The position numbers were made by a program, and so were the translations under genes. Shown here piece by piece: positions 1-8,462 of a DNA stretch of 51,723 nt. Position 1 is the stretch's first letter. Every line of letters begins with the position of its first letter. This DNA comes from an uncultured Bacteroidales bacterium (GTDB taxonomy: Bacteria; Bacteroidota; Bacteroidia; Bacteroidales; UBA932), in NCBI GenBank assembly GCA_947179325.1, contig CAMXAU010000021.1, positions 1-51,723 on the forward strand, read 5' to 3'. The notes beneath the pieces were generated by a model. It was not told the origin of the DNA and searched no databases. It was given only the letters and a program-made list of their open reading frames with translations.

Positions 1-53
1 CTTGCGTACGATGACTTCCTCAATAACCCGGTGAGGGCGGAGAGGTAGCAGGA

Positions 54-737
54 TTATTTAAGCAGTCCTTCGCGGATGTACATGGGACGGTAGAAATCTG
101 CTTTTTTCTCTACGGAAAGCGGGTAGGCCCTTGAAGAGGATGGCATACGGTAGAAAGTCAGTTCACGTGTGCCGCCGTCTTTTGTGTGCAGGATAATGCT
201 GGAGTCTCCTCCCGTCGCTGGCTCTATGCATCCGAATGTCCCGACAATTATGTCTGTTGCCTTCTGTCCGGTTGTAACTATAGCCTTGCATTCCGGCAAC
301 CTTTCCAGCAGGGCCGGGATATCTGTAGGTGTGACTATCTCCAGGAATTTGTCTGATGCGTTGTCTTTCAGTCTACGGACTTCTGTTGCTGTGTCGTACA
401 TTGCGATTCCTGTCTCTATGCAGAAGGAGACAATCTTTTCCTTGTCAAATTTTTTCAGGTTTTTCCCGTTGATGTCCTTCGCGATGAAGTGCTCTTTGTC
501 GCCATAGAATATCAGTCCTGTGATACGCCACATGTCATTGATGAAATTCGGGTAGAAGAATTCCATTGACCAGCGTTCTTTCTTCGGCGGGAAACTCCCG
601 AGCATCAGTATTTTAGCTCCATCTGGAGTGAATGGGGCGAGAGGATGTCTTTCTATTGCTATATCTTCCATGTCATTGGCGTTAGTAATTGTTGACTGAA
701 CTGATGTCCTGGTGGGTCCTGGATGTGATTCTGCCAT
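54..737 (-). CDS. Uracil-DNA glycosylase superfamily protein
   Basis: A 227-residue protein that reads as a member of the uracil-DNA glycosylase fold, which removes damaged or deaminated bases from DNA. Visible signs are the early motif GSFPP (residues 47-51) after a hydrophobic strand, a following YPN (62-64), and a late MPSSSRAYP segment near residue 200, which matches the second active-site loop of this superfamily (usually PS-S-AN or similar). It lies 11 bases behind the helicase gene on the same strand, so the two are probably co-transcribed. The first 22 residues are polar and look non-conserved; a start at Met23 is equally possible. Family membership is fairly secure, substrate is not. 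Confidence 0.7.
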   Translation of the reverse strand: MAESHPGPTRTSVQSTITNANDMEDIAIERHPLAPFTPDGAKILMLGSFPPKKERWSMEFFYPNFINDMWRITGLIFYGDKEHFIAKDINGKNLKKFDKEKIVSFCIETGIAMYDTATEVRRLKDNASDKFLEIVTPTDIPALLERLPECKAIVTTGQKATDIIVGTFGCIEPATGGDSSIILHTKDGGTRELTFYRMPSSSRAYPLSVEKKADFYRPMYIREGLLK

Positions 738-748
738 ATATGCTGGAT

Positions 749-2875
749 TTATGGTTCAACGCTGCAGGCATTGCAGATATCCAGTATCTCTTCTCCGTAT
801 TTCTCGAATTTTGCGTTGCCGAATCCCTTGATTGACAGTAGTTCTGCCTTTGTCCTGGGTATAAGTGACGCTATTTCCAGCAATGTGCTCTGGTGCATGA
901 TTGTATAGGCAGGGACATTGTCAGCCTTGAATTTTGCTGTACGCCATTCCATCAGCCTTGCCCTGAGACTCTCGTTTACAATGCTTGCTTCACCTTCCTT
1001 CTTGATTATCTTCTTGAGTTTCCGTGACTTGGCCTTGCGCTTGTCCTCAAGCATGCAGTCTGTCCTGATTTTTGAATATTCTTCAGTCGAGAATCCTTTT
1101 TCAATTATCAGCTGCATTGTCCTTAAGGATATTTCAAGGCTTGTCAGCAGCTCGTCGCTGGCGTCTTTTACCTTTTTGCCGGTTTCCTTGTTGTCGATTT
1201 CGAGAGATGACAGCTTGATGCCGAGATTCATTATCTCCTCTAATTCAGGATTGAAATACTTTGCTGCCTTTTCAAGCCGTTCTTTCAGGAATGCGCTGCC
1301 GGATTCTCCATCCGCCTCGATCCTGGAAAGCTGTGTGTTGAAGCTGCTTCCGATCTTCCTCAGCTCCTGCACTCTTTGGCTTTTTGTCTCAAGTTCCTGA
1401 AATTCTGTCGGATAAATCTTGTAAAGCCCGTCCCTCCAGACCTTTGTCATCCATCCCATCGGCTTGCCGATGCTGTCGAAACAGAATATGTCCCGCAAAG
1501 TACTGAAATAGTAGCTGCTTTCCTCTATTTCAAGATTCTTTTGCAGTTCTTCGGACGGAGGAATCGTGTCGTTGAAGTCCGAAACATTGCTGTCTGAATA
1601 TATGGCAGAAGGCCTTATCGGGGATTCGAGACTTATCCCGTCCAGTGTCCGGCATCTTGAGAGTGCGACATATACCTGTCCGAATGCGAATGCCGAGCCT
1701 GCATCAATTGTGACCTCATCAAATGTCAGTCCCTGGCTCTTGTGGATCGTGATTGCCCATGCGATTCTCAGCGGTATCTGCCTGAATATGCCGGCAGTGC
1801 TTTGCCTGATTTCTCCGGATTCTTTGTCGAGGGCGTATCTGATGTTCTCCCATTCCGCCTGGGTGACAGGTATCAGGTTGCCGTCTTGGTCAGATACCGT
1901 GATTCTTCCGTCAGGATCTATAGACTCCACTTTCCCTATCTTTCCGTTGAAAAACATTCCGTCAGGGTCATTCTTGAGGAACATGACCTGTGCTCCCTCC
2001 TTCAGCGTAAGTACCTGCTCGGCAGGGTAGCTGGTCTCTGGAAATTCACCTTCGACTTCAGCCGCAAACTGGAATTCTTCCCCTGGCAGGGCATCGAGCT
2101 TCTGGCCATTGATTTCATCTGCCTGCCTGTTATGGGTCGTGAGGCGTATCGGCTCAGATGCTTCCGATGCGCATCTGGCATTGCTGCCGTGTGTGTCTTT
2201 CACCCTTGAATTAAGCCTGTTGAGGACATCGGAAGTTACCCTGTTCTCCCTGACGGCATTGAGGATCTCCAGAAATTCAAGGTCTTTCTGGCGGTAGACT
2301 TTCTCGAACTCGATTGTTATGTATCTGAGCTGCTGCAATGCCTTTGAGTGGAAAAAATACGGGGACGGATAGACTTGTGCCATATATTTCCTGTCTTCAT
2401 CCTTTACAACGGGCGAAAGCTGCTGCGCGTCGCCGATCATAAGCAGCTGTACTCCACCGAATGGCCTGTCGCTGCGGCGGTATCTGCGAAGTGTCATGTC
2501 TACGGCATCAAGCAGGTCGGCCCTTACCATCGATATCTCATCAATTATGATAAGGTCAAGAGTGCGGATGATCTTTATGCGTTCCTTGCGCAGGCTCCTG
2601 TAGCTCTCCGGCATCTGGTATTCTGTGACAAGCTCTTTGACATCAGGCAGGTATGGGCATAGCGGCAACTGGAAGAACGAGTGTATTGTCGAGCCTCCAG
2701 CATTGACTGCCGCGACCCCGGTAGGTGCAAGCACAACGAACCTCTTTGAGGTTGTCCGTGTTATGTATTTGAGGAATGTTGTCTTTCCTGTCCCTGCTTT
2801 CCCCGTCAAGAAAATAGACCTTCCGGTAAGCTTGACATACCTTTCGGCCATCTCAAAAATTGCATCCTTCTCCAT
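749..2875 (-). CDS. PIF1/RecD-like ATP-dependent helicase with HRDC domain
   Basis: A 708-residue superfamily 1 helicase. Residues 25-33 are a Walker A loop (GKAGTGKTT), followed by the PIF1-like APTGVAA segment and the Walker B motif IIIDEIS. Later come TIHKSQGLTFDEV and VALSR, the SF1B motifs V and VI. The last 80 residues (from about SLRARLMEWR to the end) read as an HRDC nucleic-acid-binding domain with the typical KGFGNAKFEKYG ending. The same domain pairing is common in Bacteroidales, where the gene is often called a helicase or AAA family ATPase. It probably acts in recombination or replication-fork repair. It leads a two-gene unit with the glycosylase-like gene downstream. Confidence 0.88.
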   Translation of the reverse strand: MEKDAIFEMAERYVKLTGRSIFLTGKAGTGKTTFLKYITRTTSKRFVVLAPTGVAAVNAGGSTIHSFFQLPLCPYLPDVKELVTEYQMPESYRSLRKERIKIIRTLDLIIIDEISMVRADLLDAVDMTLRRYRRSDRPFGGVQLLMIGDAQQLSPVVKDEDRKYMAQVYPSPYFFHSKALQQLRYITIEFEKVYRQKDLEFLEILNAVRENRVTSDVLNRLNSRVKDTHGSNARCASEASEPIRLTTHNRQADEINGQKLDALPGEEFQFAAEVEGEFPETSYPAEQVLTLKEGAQVMFLKNDPDGMFFNGKIGKVESIDPDGRITVSDQDGNLIPVTQAEWENIRYALDKESGEIRQSTAGIFRQIPLRIAWAITIHKSQGLTFDEVTIDAGSAFAFGQVYVALSRCRTLDGISLESPIRPSAIYSDSNVSDFNDTIPPSEELQKNLEIEESSYYFSTLRDIFCFDSIGKPMGWMTKVWRDGLYKIYPTEFQELETKSQRVQELRKIGSSFNTQLSRIEADGESGSAFLKERLEKAAKYFNPELEEIMNLGIKLSSLEIDNKETGKKVKDASDELLTSLEISLRTMQLIIEKGFSTEEYSKIRTDCMLEDKRKAKSRKLKKIIKKEGEASIVNESLRARLMEWRTAKFKADNVPAYTIMHQSTLLEIASLIPRTKAELLSIKGFGNAKFEKYGEEILDICNACSVEP

Positions 2876-3000
2876 ATCTGTTTCAACCGTTCCCGGAAAC
2901 CGTTCTTCCCCCGGAAATCCATTGTGGCAAATATAGGAACCTTTTCGTTAACTTGAGGGCAGGTACGAAGTTTTTTTGACTATGCCGAGACGAAAAGTGA

Positions 3001-3303
3001 CTATTTAATATGGAAGGTTTTCTGCACCTCCGCTTTGACGGTGCAATTTCTTCTTGTTTTCCAGGTATTGTTCTTACAGTACTCAATAGTATCCTTTGCG
3101 TTAGCATCTTCATAGTCTTCAACGAGATAAGGCATATGCCCATTAGTCCATCCATCCTTGCGAAGATATTGCTCCTCGTTGTCACAGAGGAACTTATAGA
3201 AAATGAGACCGAGGATATAATCCTTGTATTCGTTGGCATCGTTCTTCTAATGCATCTTGTTCGTCGATGCCCATATTTTATTTACAAGTTGCTGCTTTTC
3301 TGA
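3001..3303 (-). pseudogene. hsdM: Fossil of type I restriction methyltransferase hsdM (N-terminal fragment)
   Basis: Reading the minus strand from 3303 gives SEKQQLVNKIWASTNKMH, then a TAG at 3249-3247, then in the same frame KNDANEYKDYILGLIFYKFL and a stretch ending MPYLVEDYEDANAKDTIEYC. This is the recognisable N-terminal helical domain of HsdM, in which DANEYKDYILGLIFYKFL is a hallmark. After about residue 75 the similarity stops and the frame ends at TAG 3003-3001. No start codon is present (ATA where a Met might be), there is an internal stop, and the AdoMet-binding domain, hsdS and hsdR are absent. It sits between the helicase gene and the truncated C39 gene, so it marks a recombination or deletion junction. 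Confidence 0.8.
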
Positions 3304-3338
3304 TATGCTAGTAGTGCTCCAACTCCTTTTCTTGAAGC

Positions 3339-3767
3339 TTACAGGTCTTGTCTTCGATTTTGGAATGATATTCGGAAATCCTGTTTTTGTATCCTGGTCT
3401 TTTGAATTTCATATTTCTGAAGAGCCATTTTGCCGGAAGCCGGGTCCGCTACCAAGAATTCATATTTTCCTCGGTTCTTAAGTGTCCCGTATACAACGAT
3501 AAAATGCCTTTGATTCCAGTGGGCAATACAAGGCATAGTCACCTCTTGGGTTAACTGCTCCCAAGTAATCTTCACTCCGACCGTATGGAAACCGATGCTT
3601 TCTGCCGCATCACTTATACCTAATAGCGACACCCCCTCTCTACTTATATGGCATTTTTCGCGCAAGGTTCTGAGGCTATAGCTACGGCCATAGAACTTCG
3701 CCACCATTCGGAGACAGGTTGGGCCGCAGTCCATCGCATCACGTTGTATATAATGAGGGAATGACAT
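3339..3767 (-). CDS. C39 leader peptidase domain, truncated from a peptidase-containing ABC exporter
   Basis: A 142-residue protein with all the catalytic signs of a bacteriocin-processing C39 peptidase: oxyanion Gln8, nucleophile Cys14 in DCGPTCLRM, His88 in RHFIVVYG and Asp108 in VADPASG. C39 domains normally form the first 130 residues of a 700-residue ABC exporter that cuts the leader after GG and exports the core peptide. Here similarity fades after about residue 115, the tail is a lysine/glutamine-rich stretch and the frame stops, with an hsdM fossil 35 bases further on. The membrane and ATPase domains are therefore missing. The gene follows the S41 protease by 11 bases and is the last gene of the RiPP unit. 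A stand-alone working peptidase is possible, but deletion of the exporter is more likely. Confidence 0.8.
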   Translation of the reverse strand: MSFPHYIQRDAMDCGPTCLRMVAKFYGRSYSLRTLREKCHISREGVSLLGISDAAESIGFHTVGVKITWEQLTQEVTMPCIAHWNQRHFIVVYGTLKNRGKYEFLVADPASGKMALQKYEIQKTRIQKQDFRISFQNRRQDL

Positions 3768-3778
3768 AGAAAGAATTT

Positions 3779-5179
3779 TTATTTGTTGCTCCTGATGAAT
3801 TCAAGAAGTTTATCCAGCATCGCATCCTTTCCTGTCATGTAGTCTTTCGCCACATATGGAATATGAATATCCGGCATAAGGACACCGTCAACGGCTTTGG
3901 TGTATTCGTCGTATTCAACTATTGATATGCCAGATTCACGAAAAAGTGCAGGCATCTCATTATTCGGGAATTTCCTTGCAGATTTTACGGTTTCACCATA
4001 TTTCAGCGCATTGTGAAGCAATGCTTCTCCTGCAATGACCGCCGCATTGTTATATTTCAGGATATTACAGAAAGATGCTGCAATTGAGCCTGTAGAGCTG
4101 TCCATAAGAACATAGTATTTCATTCCGGACATATATTTGGATTTGTCCAATACTATATTGCTGCAGTATTCTTCTTTAGGCATTTCAGACACAACACCAT
4201 TCAATTTGATTTTTTGATTTTTCATATATGGTATAGAATCTTTTTGTATAAAGAGAGACAACAGTTCGTCAAATCTATCTCCATTGCCACCAGGATTTCC
4301 TCTCAAATCCAAAATCACATTTTCAATCCCATTTTTTTGAAAGCCGAGCAAGGCATTTGCAACCAACCGTATTATACGCGAATTATCAGGAAAGAAACGA
4401 GGTATTGAGATATAGCCAACTTTTGTTTCAGAATATGTAAATATGTTTTTTTCTGTGCATTCAGCCTGAGCAAGTTCAACATACAGACTGTTTTTCTGAG
4501 ATCCATAACCTGACGTGCTGACTTGAAGCGATTTGTTGCCTCTTATAAGATCCACATCGTAATGACTGACAAAATCCTGAGCAAAATAATTCCTCAGTAA
4601 AATATCCGGGTTTGTTCTTCTGTCTGTATAGTTATATTTCAAAAGTTCCGATACTGGGATTCCATTAATGGACTTGACCATATCTCCTTTTTGGAATTGG
4701 CTGTCAAGTGATGTCCATACGATCAAAGTGTCGTTTATATTAAGAACATTGAACGGGAGTACGCTCACATTATTTTTCAACGCTTTCTTTTGTTTTGCGG
4801 CACTGCCATAAACAGTGGATAATACATTATAGTTGGAAACTCTATAATGAGGGTCAACGTATCTCAACCAATCAAAATATGGTTTGTATATTCTGAAGAT
4901 ATCAGAAGTCATCAAGGAGTCTTTTCCTATGCATCCGCTTATATGATTTATTTCATAGAGAAGAGAATCCCTGATGTTGTCTGTAAGTTCTTGGCTTATG
5001 CCGATATGCTCCGGTATATCATATAAACAAGTCCATTTTTCCGGTCTTGCGACATATACATCACCAGCAAGAACACTTAACTCTTTAATGCCTTTATAAT
5101 TTATACCATCTGATTCTGCATATATATAAGGAGATATGAATAACAAGCCACTAAGCAATAATACTATATGTGTTTTCAT
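3779..5179 (-). CDS. S41 family peptidase of the RiPP locus
   Basis: A 466-residue secreted or periplasmic protein with an N-terminal signal peptide (MKTHIVLLLSGLLFISPYIYA). Around residues 143-180 is a PDZ-like segment (GDMVKSINGIPV). The S41/tail-specific-protease core begins near residue 254 (VGYISIPRF) and includes DLRGNPGG at 291-298. The segment STGSIAASF (362-370) lies where the family nucleophile sits, with Ser365 the best candidate; GEALLHN follows at 384-390. S41 proteins often accompany radical-SAM RiPP cassettes in Bacteroidetes, possibly for peptide processing or turnover. It is separated from the precursor gene by a terminator-like hairpin and from the C39 gene by 11 bases. The frame is intact. 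Confidence 0.8.
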   Translation of the reverse strand: MKTHIVLLLSGLLFISPYIYAESDGINYKGIKELSVLAGDVYVARPEKWTCLYDIPEHIGISQELTDNIRDSLLYEINHISGCIGKDSLMTSDIFRIYKPYFDWLRYVDPHYRVSNYNVLSTVYGSAAKQKKALKNNVSVLPFNVLNINDTLIVWTSLDSQFQKGDMVKSINGIPVSELLKYNYTDRRTNPDILLRNYFAQDFVSHYDVDLIRGNKSLQVSTSGYGSQKNSLYVELAQAECTEKNIFTYSETKVGYISIPRFFPDNSRIIRLVANALLGFQKNGIENVILDLRGNPGGNGDRFDELLSLFIQKDSIPYMKNQKIKLNGVVSEMPKEEYCSNIVLDKSKYMSGMKYYVLMDSSTGSIAASFCNILKYNNAAVIAGEALLHNALKYGETVKSARKFPNNEMPALFRESGISIVEYDEYTKAVDGVLMPDIHIPYVAKDYMTGKDAMLDKLLEFIRSNK

Positions 5180-5199
5180 ATTAAATTCAACGTTGAAAA

Positions 5200-5236
5200 C
5201 CCTATGAGGATGGAAATAAGCAATCTCCTCATAGGG
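5200..5236 (-). terminator. Terminator/attenuator hairpin behind the RiPP precursor
   Basis: Eleven perfect base pairs (CCCTATGAGGA with TCCTCATAGGG, 15-base loop) followed on the minus strand by TTTTC. It lies directly after the precursor stop codon and before the S41 gene. This position could raise precursor mRNA relative to the downstream genes, as is common in peptide operons, or could end the transcript. Confidence 0.6.
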
Positions 5237-5244
5237 CCGATTAA

Positions 5245-5439
5245 TTAAAAGTTAAATCCGATATGGATTATTTCGATTTTTTGATCCAAAGGATCTCTGT
5301 CACCCAATGAAATTTCAACTTTTCTTGTGCGCTTCATACATGAAATGCACGCAGCACCACCTTTCACTGATGACATATCCGCATTCGACAATCGTTCGAA
5401 TTTGGATGGATTGATTACATCAAACCTTTTCTTTGTTAT
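5245..5439 (-). pseudogene. GG-leader RiPP precursor peptide with ATA in place of the start codon
   Basis: The minus strand holds an open frame of 64 codons whose product would read (M)TKKRFDVINPSKFERLS, then NADMSSVKGG, then a 36-residue core with AACISCMKRTRK and ending HIGFNF. The leader matches Bacteroidales GG-type precursors: a charged start, an LS-x(3)-M hydrophobic patch and a double-glycine site just before the core. A C39 peptidase would cut after GG at residue 28; the core has two cysteines (CISC). The radical SAM gene lies 72 bases upstream and the protease genes downstream. No ATG, GTG or TTG is available at the right place: position 5439-5437 is ATA, one transition from ATG, and an in-frame stop lies three codons further upstream. 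Either the start is lost or a rare ATA start is used. Confidence 0.7.
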
Positions 5440-5511
5440 ATGAGGTTATTGGTTAAATTTCCTACTCTATTTACAGGATTTTCGGATTCCTCCCTATGGT
5501 ATGCGCATACC

Positions 5512-6840
5512 TCAATTATTGGTTTTCATAATTTCGGAATACAACTCAACATAGTCCTGTATTCTTCCTTTAAACGGTGTGCAACAGTCGTTGTGTTTTC
5601 CCGCATAAACATTTTCGAATCTGCGGATAGGACATCCTCCACGACATATCGGAAGATAGCTGCATTTGCGGCATATTGGATCATTATAATGATCTATGCC
5701 GGTAGCATACTTAGCTATAAGTGCATAATTAGTCCATTTTTCTGTATTGTTGATATTGCCGACAATGAGTTCCTTATTACCCAGATCTTCATAGCACTTA
5801 TAAATTTCACCGTCATTTCCTACAAGCATATTGTTATATGGGCTACGTGCCATACATTCCACATTGATGTCATCAGGATAAAATCTTTCTGATATAATGC
5901 CATATTTTCGGAAAAGTTCAAAAAAAATGTCAGTAACATTATTGCGAGTAAGGCACATAGAGGCATTCTTATCCTTTTCATCAAGCACTATGATACCAGG
6001 ATAAACATACAATAAATCTGACTTATACCTATCTTTCATCCATTTATATAAATCAATAAATTTCCTATAGTTCCTGCTATCGGACCCTTATGGAAAATGT
6101 GAATTTATCCTTATATTCACCTGAAAAATGTCTGTCAAGATTATGAATGATGGTATCAAAAGTACCTTTACCATTAGCAAGAGGACGTCTCTGATCGTGA
6201 ACATCCTTAAATCCATCCAACGTAATCTGAACATTCGTGATGCCCGATTCATATAGTTCCTTTACCGTATCTTGAGTAAAGAAATATCCATTTGTTATCA
6301 GCAGATTCTCATTTATCTGTAAGCAAAGCCCACGAATCCTTTTAGACAATGACACAATCCTTTGAGGCTGAAGCAAAGGCTCTCCTCCATACCAAGTAAG
6401 GTTAACTGTCTCCAATCCGTTATTATCACGTTCATTTATGATAAACTGCATAATCGCTCCTCTGTTTCATCCGTCATAGCAGATGACCGCCTCCATTTCT
6501 CAAAACAATAGGTACACGCAAAATTGCAGCTTCTTGTCGGTGCAACAGTTAAAACAAGAGTTTTACGAGAGAAGAGTCGTGCCATACTATGTGTATGCAG
6601 AATCTCCACAAGCGTGTCATCATCTTCCGTAAGAACGTAACATTTCTTCAAATATTCCAACTCGTCTTCTGAAAACAATGATTCATCATTAAGTTCACCA
6701 GCATCAGACAATGTCCGGAAAGCAGAAAACAGAGCTTCGTCCGCCCTAATGAGGCAGTTTGAATAGCTGTTATACAAATAGTTTGTATTGTCCTTAGTCT
6801 TGACAAGAAAATTGTATCTTGACCAATGTAAATTCTGCAT
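5512..6840 (-). pseudogene. Radical SAM/SPASM peptide maturase broken by two frameshifts
   Basis: Three consecutive minus-strand frames together make one radical SAM maturase of about 440 residues. Segment 1 (6840-6436) carries the cluster-binding CNFACTYC motif (Cys105, 109, 112). Segment 2 (from 6451 to 6077) carries NLTWYGGEPLL and the barrel strands LLITNGYF and NVQITLDG. Segment 3 (about 6085 to 5512) carries the SPASM domain: CMARS, then GEIYKCYEDLG, then CRKCSYLPICRGGC and CCTPF, ligands for auxiliary iron-sulfur clusters. Near 6450 the frame would be restored by one extra base (CGA TTA ATG CAG expected, CGATTATGCAG found). Near 6080 one extra base would join VR to DSRNYRKF. The protein would modify the core of the neighbouring precursor. 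As it stands no full-length enzyme is made without frameshifting. Confidence 0.85.
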
Positions 6841-6843
6841 CTT

Positions 6844-7179
6844 TTAATTTGATTTTCTGTATTTTAACACCGCCTCATATGGATTAATGTCAATTTGCTC
6901 CTTTTTTACAAGTCTATCGTCCACAAAATAGAACTTTGTAAAAAGGTAATACCCATATGACATCAACTCTTTATAGCACAAGACTTCGGATATTTTGCCA
7001 TCTTCCACATACAAGTTTTCGGAATACGGATTACCATATTTGAGAACCAGTTCATCTTTAGTCATACCTATAATTATAGCATCATTCCTATATTTTGTTG
7101 AATAGGCTGTTGTTCCGCAAGAACATACGATTCCAATAGCAAAGATTATAATAGTTGTTTTTAGGAAAGCGGAATCCAT
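6844..7179 (-). CDS. Small lipoprotein, BamE/SmpA-like fold suspected
   Basis: A 111-residue protein with a hydrophobic N-terminus ending in a plausible lipobox cysteine (Cys21 in IVCSCG). The mature part contains IIIGMTKDELVLKYGNP, which resembles the G-M-T-x-x-E-V...G-x-P signature of SmpA/BamE-type small lipoproteins. It overlaps the pore-former gene upstream by 19 bases and ends 3 bases before the maturase gene, so it is in the same operon. It probably sits in the periplasm or outer membrane. Function is unknown; a chaperone or accessory role for the neighbouring lipoprotein is only a guess from context. Confidence 0.6.
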   Translation of the reverse strand: MDSAFLKTTIIIFAIGIVCSCGTTAYSTKYRNDAIIIGMTKDELVLKYGNPYSENLYVEDGKISEVLCYKELMSYGYYLFTKFYFVDDRLVKKEQIDINPYEAVLKYRKSN

Positions 7180-8444
7180 AACTCTGTTTCTTCATCGAAT
7201 ATATATTTTTGTGCAGATGCTCTTGCATTCAATGGTTCAATAGTCAGAATTGCATCACCTTGCGAAACACTGACTCCTTGCCAAGTTCCATATTGCTGTA
7301 TAGTACGGCCTGAGTCTCTTCCGACACAGGTAGCCACATAATTCATATCAATTGTGTCATCTGACAAAGCAATAGTTAACTGAGCTCTGTTTCTTGCCGG
7401 TATGTTTACTGGATATGACCTGGATATCGTTCGTCTATTAGTCGTAGTCTCTCCATATGTGACTTCGTAACTTGTTGTCCCTGTTGTACTAATTGTCCCC
7501 TCAGCAATACATGGTGCTTTTACTTTAAAACCAACAGATACTGAGACTGATATAGAACCTTTATGTGTAAAACTTGATGTTTCTGTTACTTCTTCTGAAA
7601 TCGTAAGGGAATAACTTTGAGCGATATCACTATTGTTGACATAACTATCTTTCAGCACTTTTCCTGGAGTTTGTGTGAAAGATGCCGTAGCATCATTAAT
7701 AAATTCTATCGCTGTAACATCAAATTCTTCTAAAGGCACAAGGTCAAATTGCTGAGTTGCCAACTTATTATATTTATCTAAAAAAACATTATTTTGTGCG
7801 GCACCAATTACAACATTATACATGTCCCAGTAGTTAGGACCACCTTCCATAATGTCATTATTCTTTATTACTAATGCTCCATCAATGTTACCACTATAAA
7901 AATCCCAGCTTGCACCCCACGAACTACCTGTACCATCCATCATATAAAGCACAGGAGTATCTGGTGCACTTTTATAGTATCCAACAGACATTGGTGTTTC
8001 TGTAGACATTGAATATATCATATATGGTATGCCAGATGTAAGTGGCAACGCTTTAATATAAAACTGCTGGCTTCTGTCATCTTTTCTTCCAGAAAACACA
8101 ACTTCGCTACCCTTACCTTGGGTTGTAAGATATCTGCCTCCGCCTTGGATGTTCTCCTTAACGATTATATTAATCGGCAAATCTCTCAAACTATATATGT
8201 CATCATAAATACTATTTGCCCTGGCAAGACCATATTTTAACGACAAGTCGTACCTTTCTCCTTCAGGATACGGCAAAATACTGTCATTACAGAATGTGGT
8301 ATCAACTGATTTTGTCATTGGCGAGTATTTCTCATCCAACAGATTAATTACCTGTTCTGTTACAAGCTCTTTCGTACAAGACGCGGCAAACATAATTGCA
8401 GCAAATACAAAAATGCCAATCTTTATAACATTCATTTTCATCAC
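7161..8444 (-). CDS. Putative beta-trefoil/aerolysin-like pore-forming lipoprotein
   Basis: A 427-residue protein with a signal peptide ending in Cys23 (FAASCTKE), so a probable lipoprotein. Residues about 91-238 show repeated strands that end in QQFYIKAL and QQFDLVPL with GGRYLT and GALVIKNN between, a pattern typical of ricin-type beta-trefoil lectins. Residues about 245-403 look like an aerolysin/ETX-MTX2 pore module: an N-rich VNNSDIAQSYSLTI strand, then a long serine/threonine-rich alternating stretch (288-340) with HKGSISVSVSVGFKVKAP in it, then YPVNIPARNRAQLTI, the usual turn after the insertion hairpin. Lectin plus aerolysin modules occur in haemolytic lectins. It is the second gene of the RiPP operon. 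The fold call is by eye from strand patterns; a non-toxic surface adhesin is the main alternative. Confidence 0.55.
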   Translation of the reverse strand: MMKMNVIKIGIFVFAAIMFAASCTKELVTEQVINLLDEKYSPMTKSVDTTFCNDSILPYPEGERYDLSLKYGLARANSIYDDIYSLRDLPINIIVKENIQGGGRYLTTQGKGSEVVFSGRKDDRSQQFYIKALPLTSGIPYMIYSMSTETPMSVGYYKSAPDTPVLYMMDGTGSSWGASWDFYSGNIDGALVIKNNDIMEGGPNYWDMYNVVIGAAQNNVFLDKYNKLATQQFDLVPLEEFDVTAIEFINDATASFTQTPGKVLKDSYVNNSDIAQSYSLTISEEVTETSSFTHKGSISVSVSVGFKVKAPCIAEGTISTTGTTSYEVTYGETTTNRRTISRSYPVNIPARNRAQLTIALSDDTIDMNYVATCVGRDSGRTIQQYGTWQGVSVSQGDAILTIEPLNARASAQKYIFDEETELWIPLS

Positions 8445-8462
8445 ATATTAATTTATAGGTTA

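Noticed and set aside
2883..3239. 118-residue minus-strand open frame next to the helicase gene
   Set aside because: It is in a different frame from the HsdM-like translation that explains most of the same DNA, and its product is low in meaning (many S, R, K, no motif).
3316..3423. Short minus-strand frame with a lysine/glutamate-rich product overlapping the C39 tail
   Set aside because: About 34 residues, no start context and no family. It may be part of the scrambled junction but cannot be supported as a gene.
5498..5511. Perfect 14-base palindrome GGTATGCGCATACC at the end of the maturase gene
   Set aside because: It overlaps the gene end and has no T-run or partner copy; a chance palindrome or weak processing site cannot be told apart.
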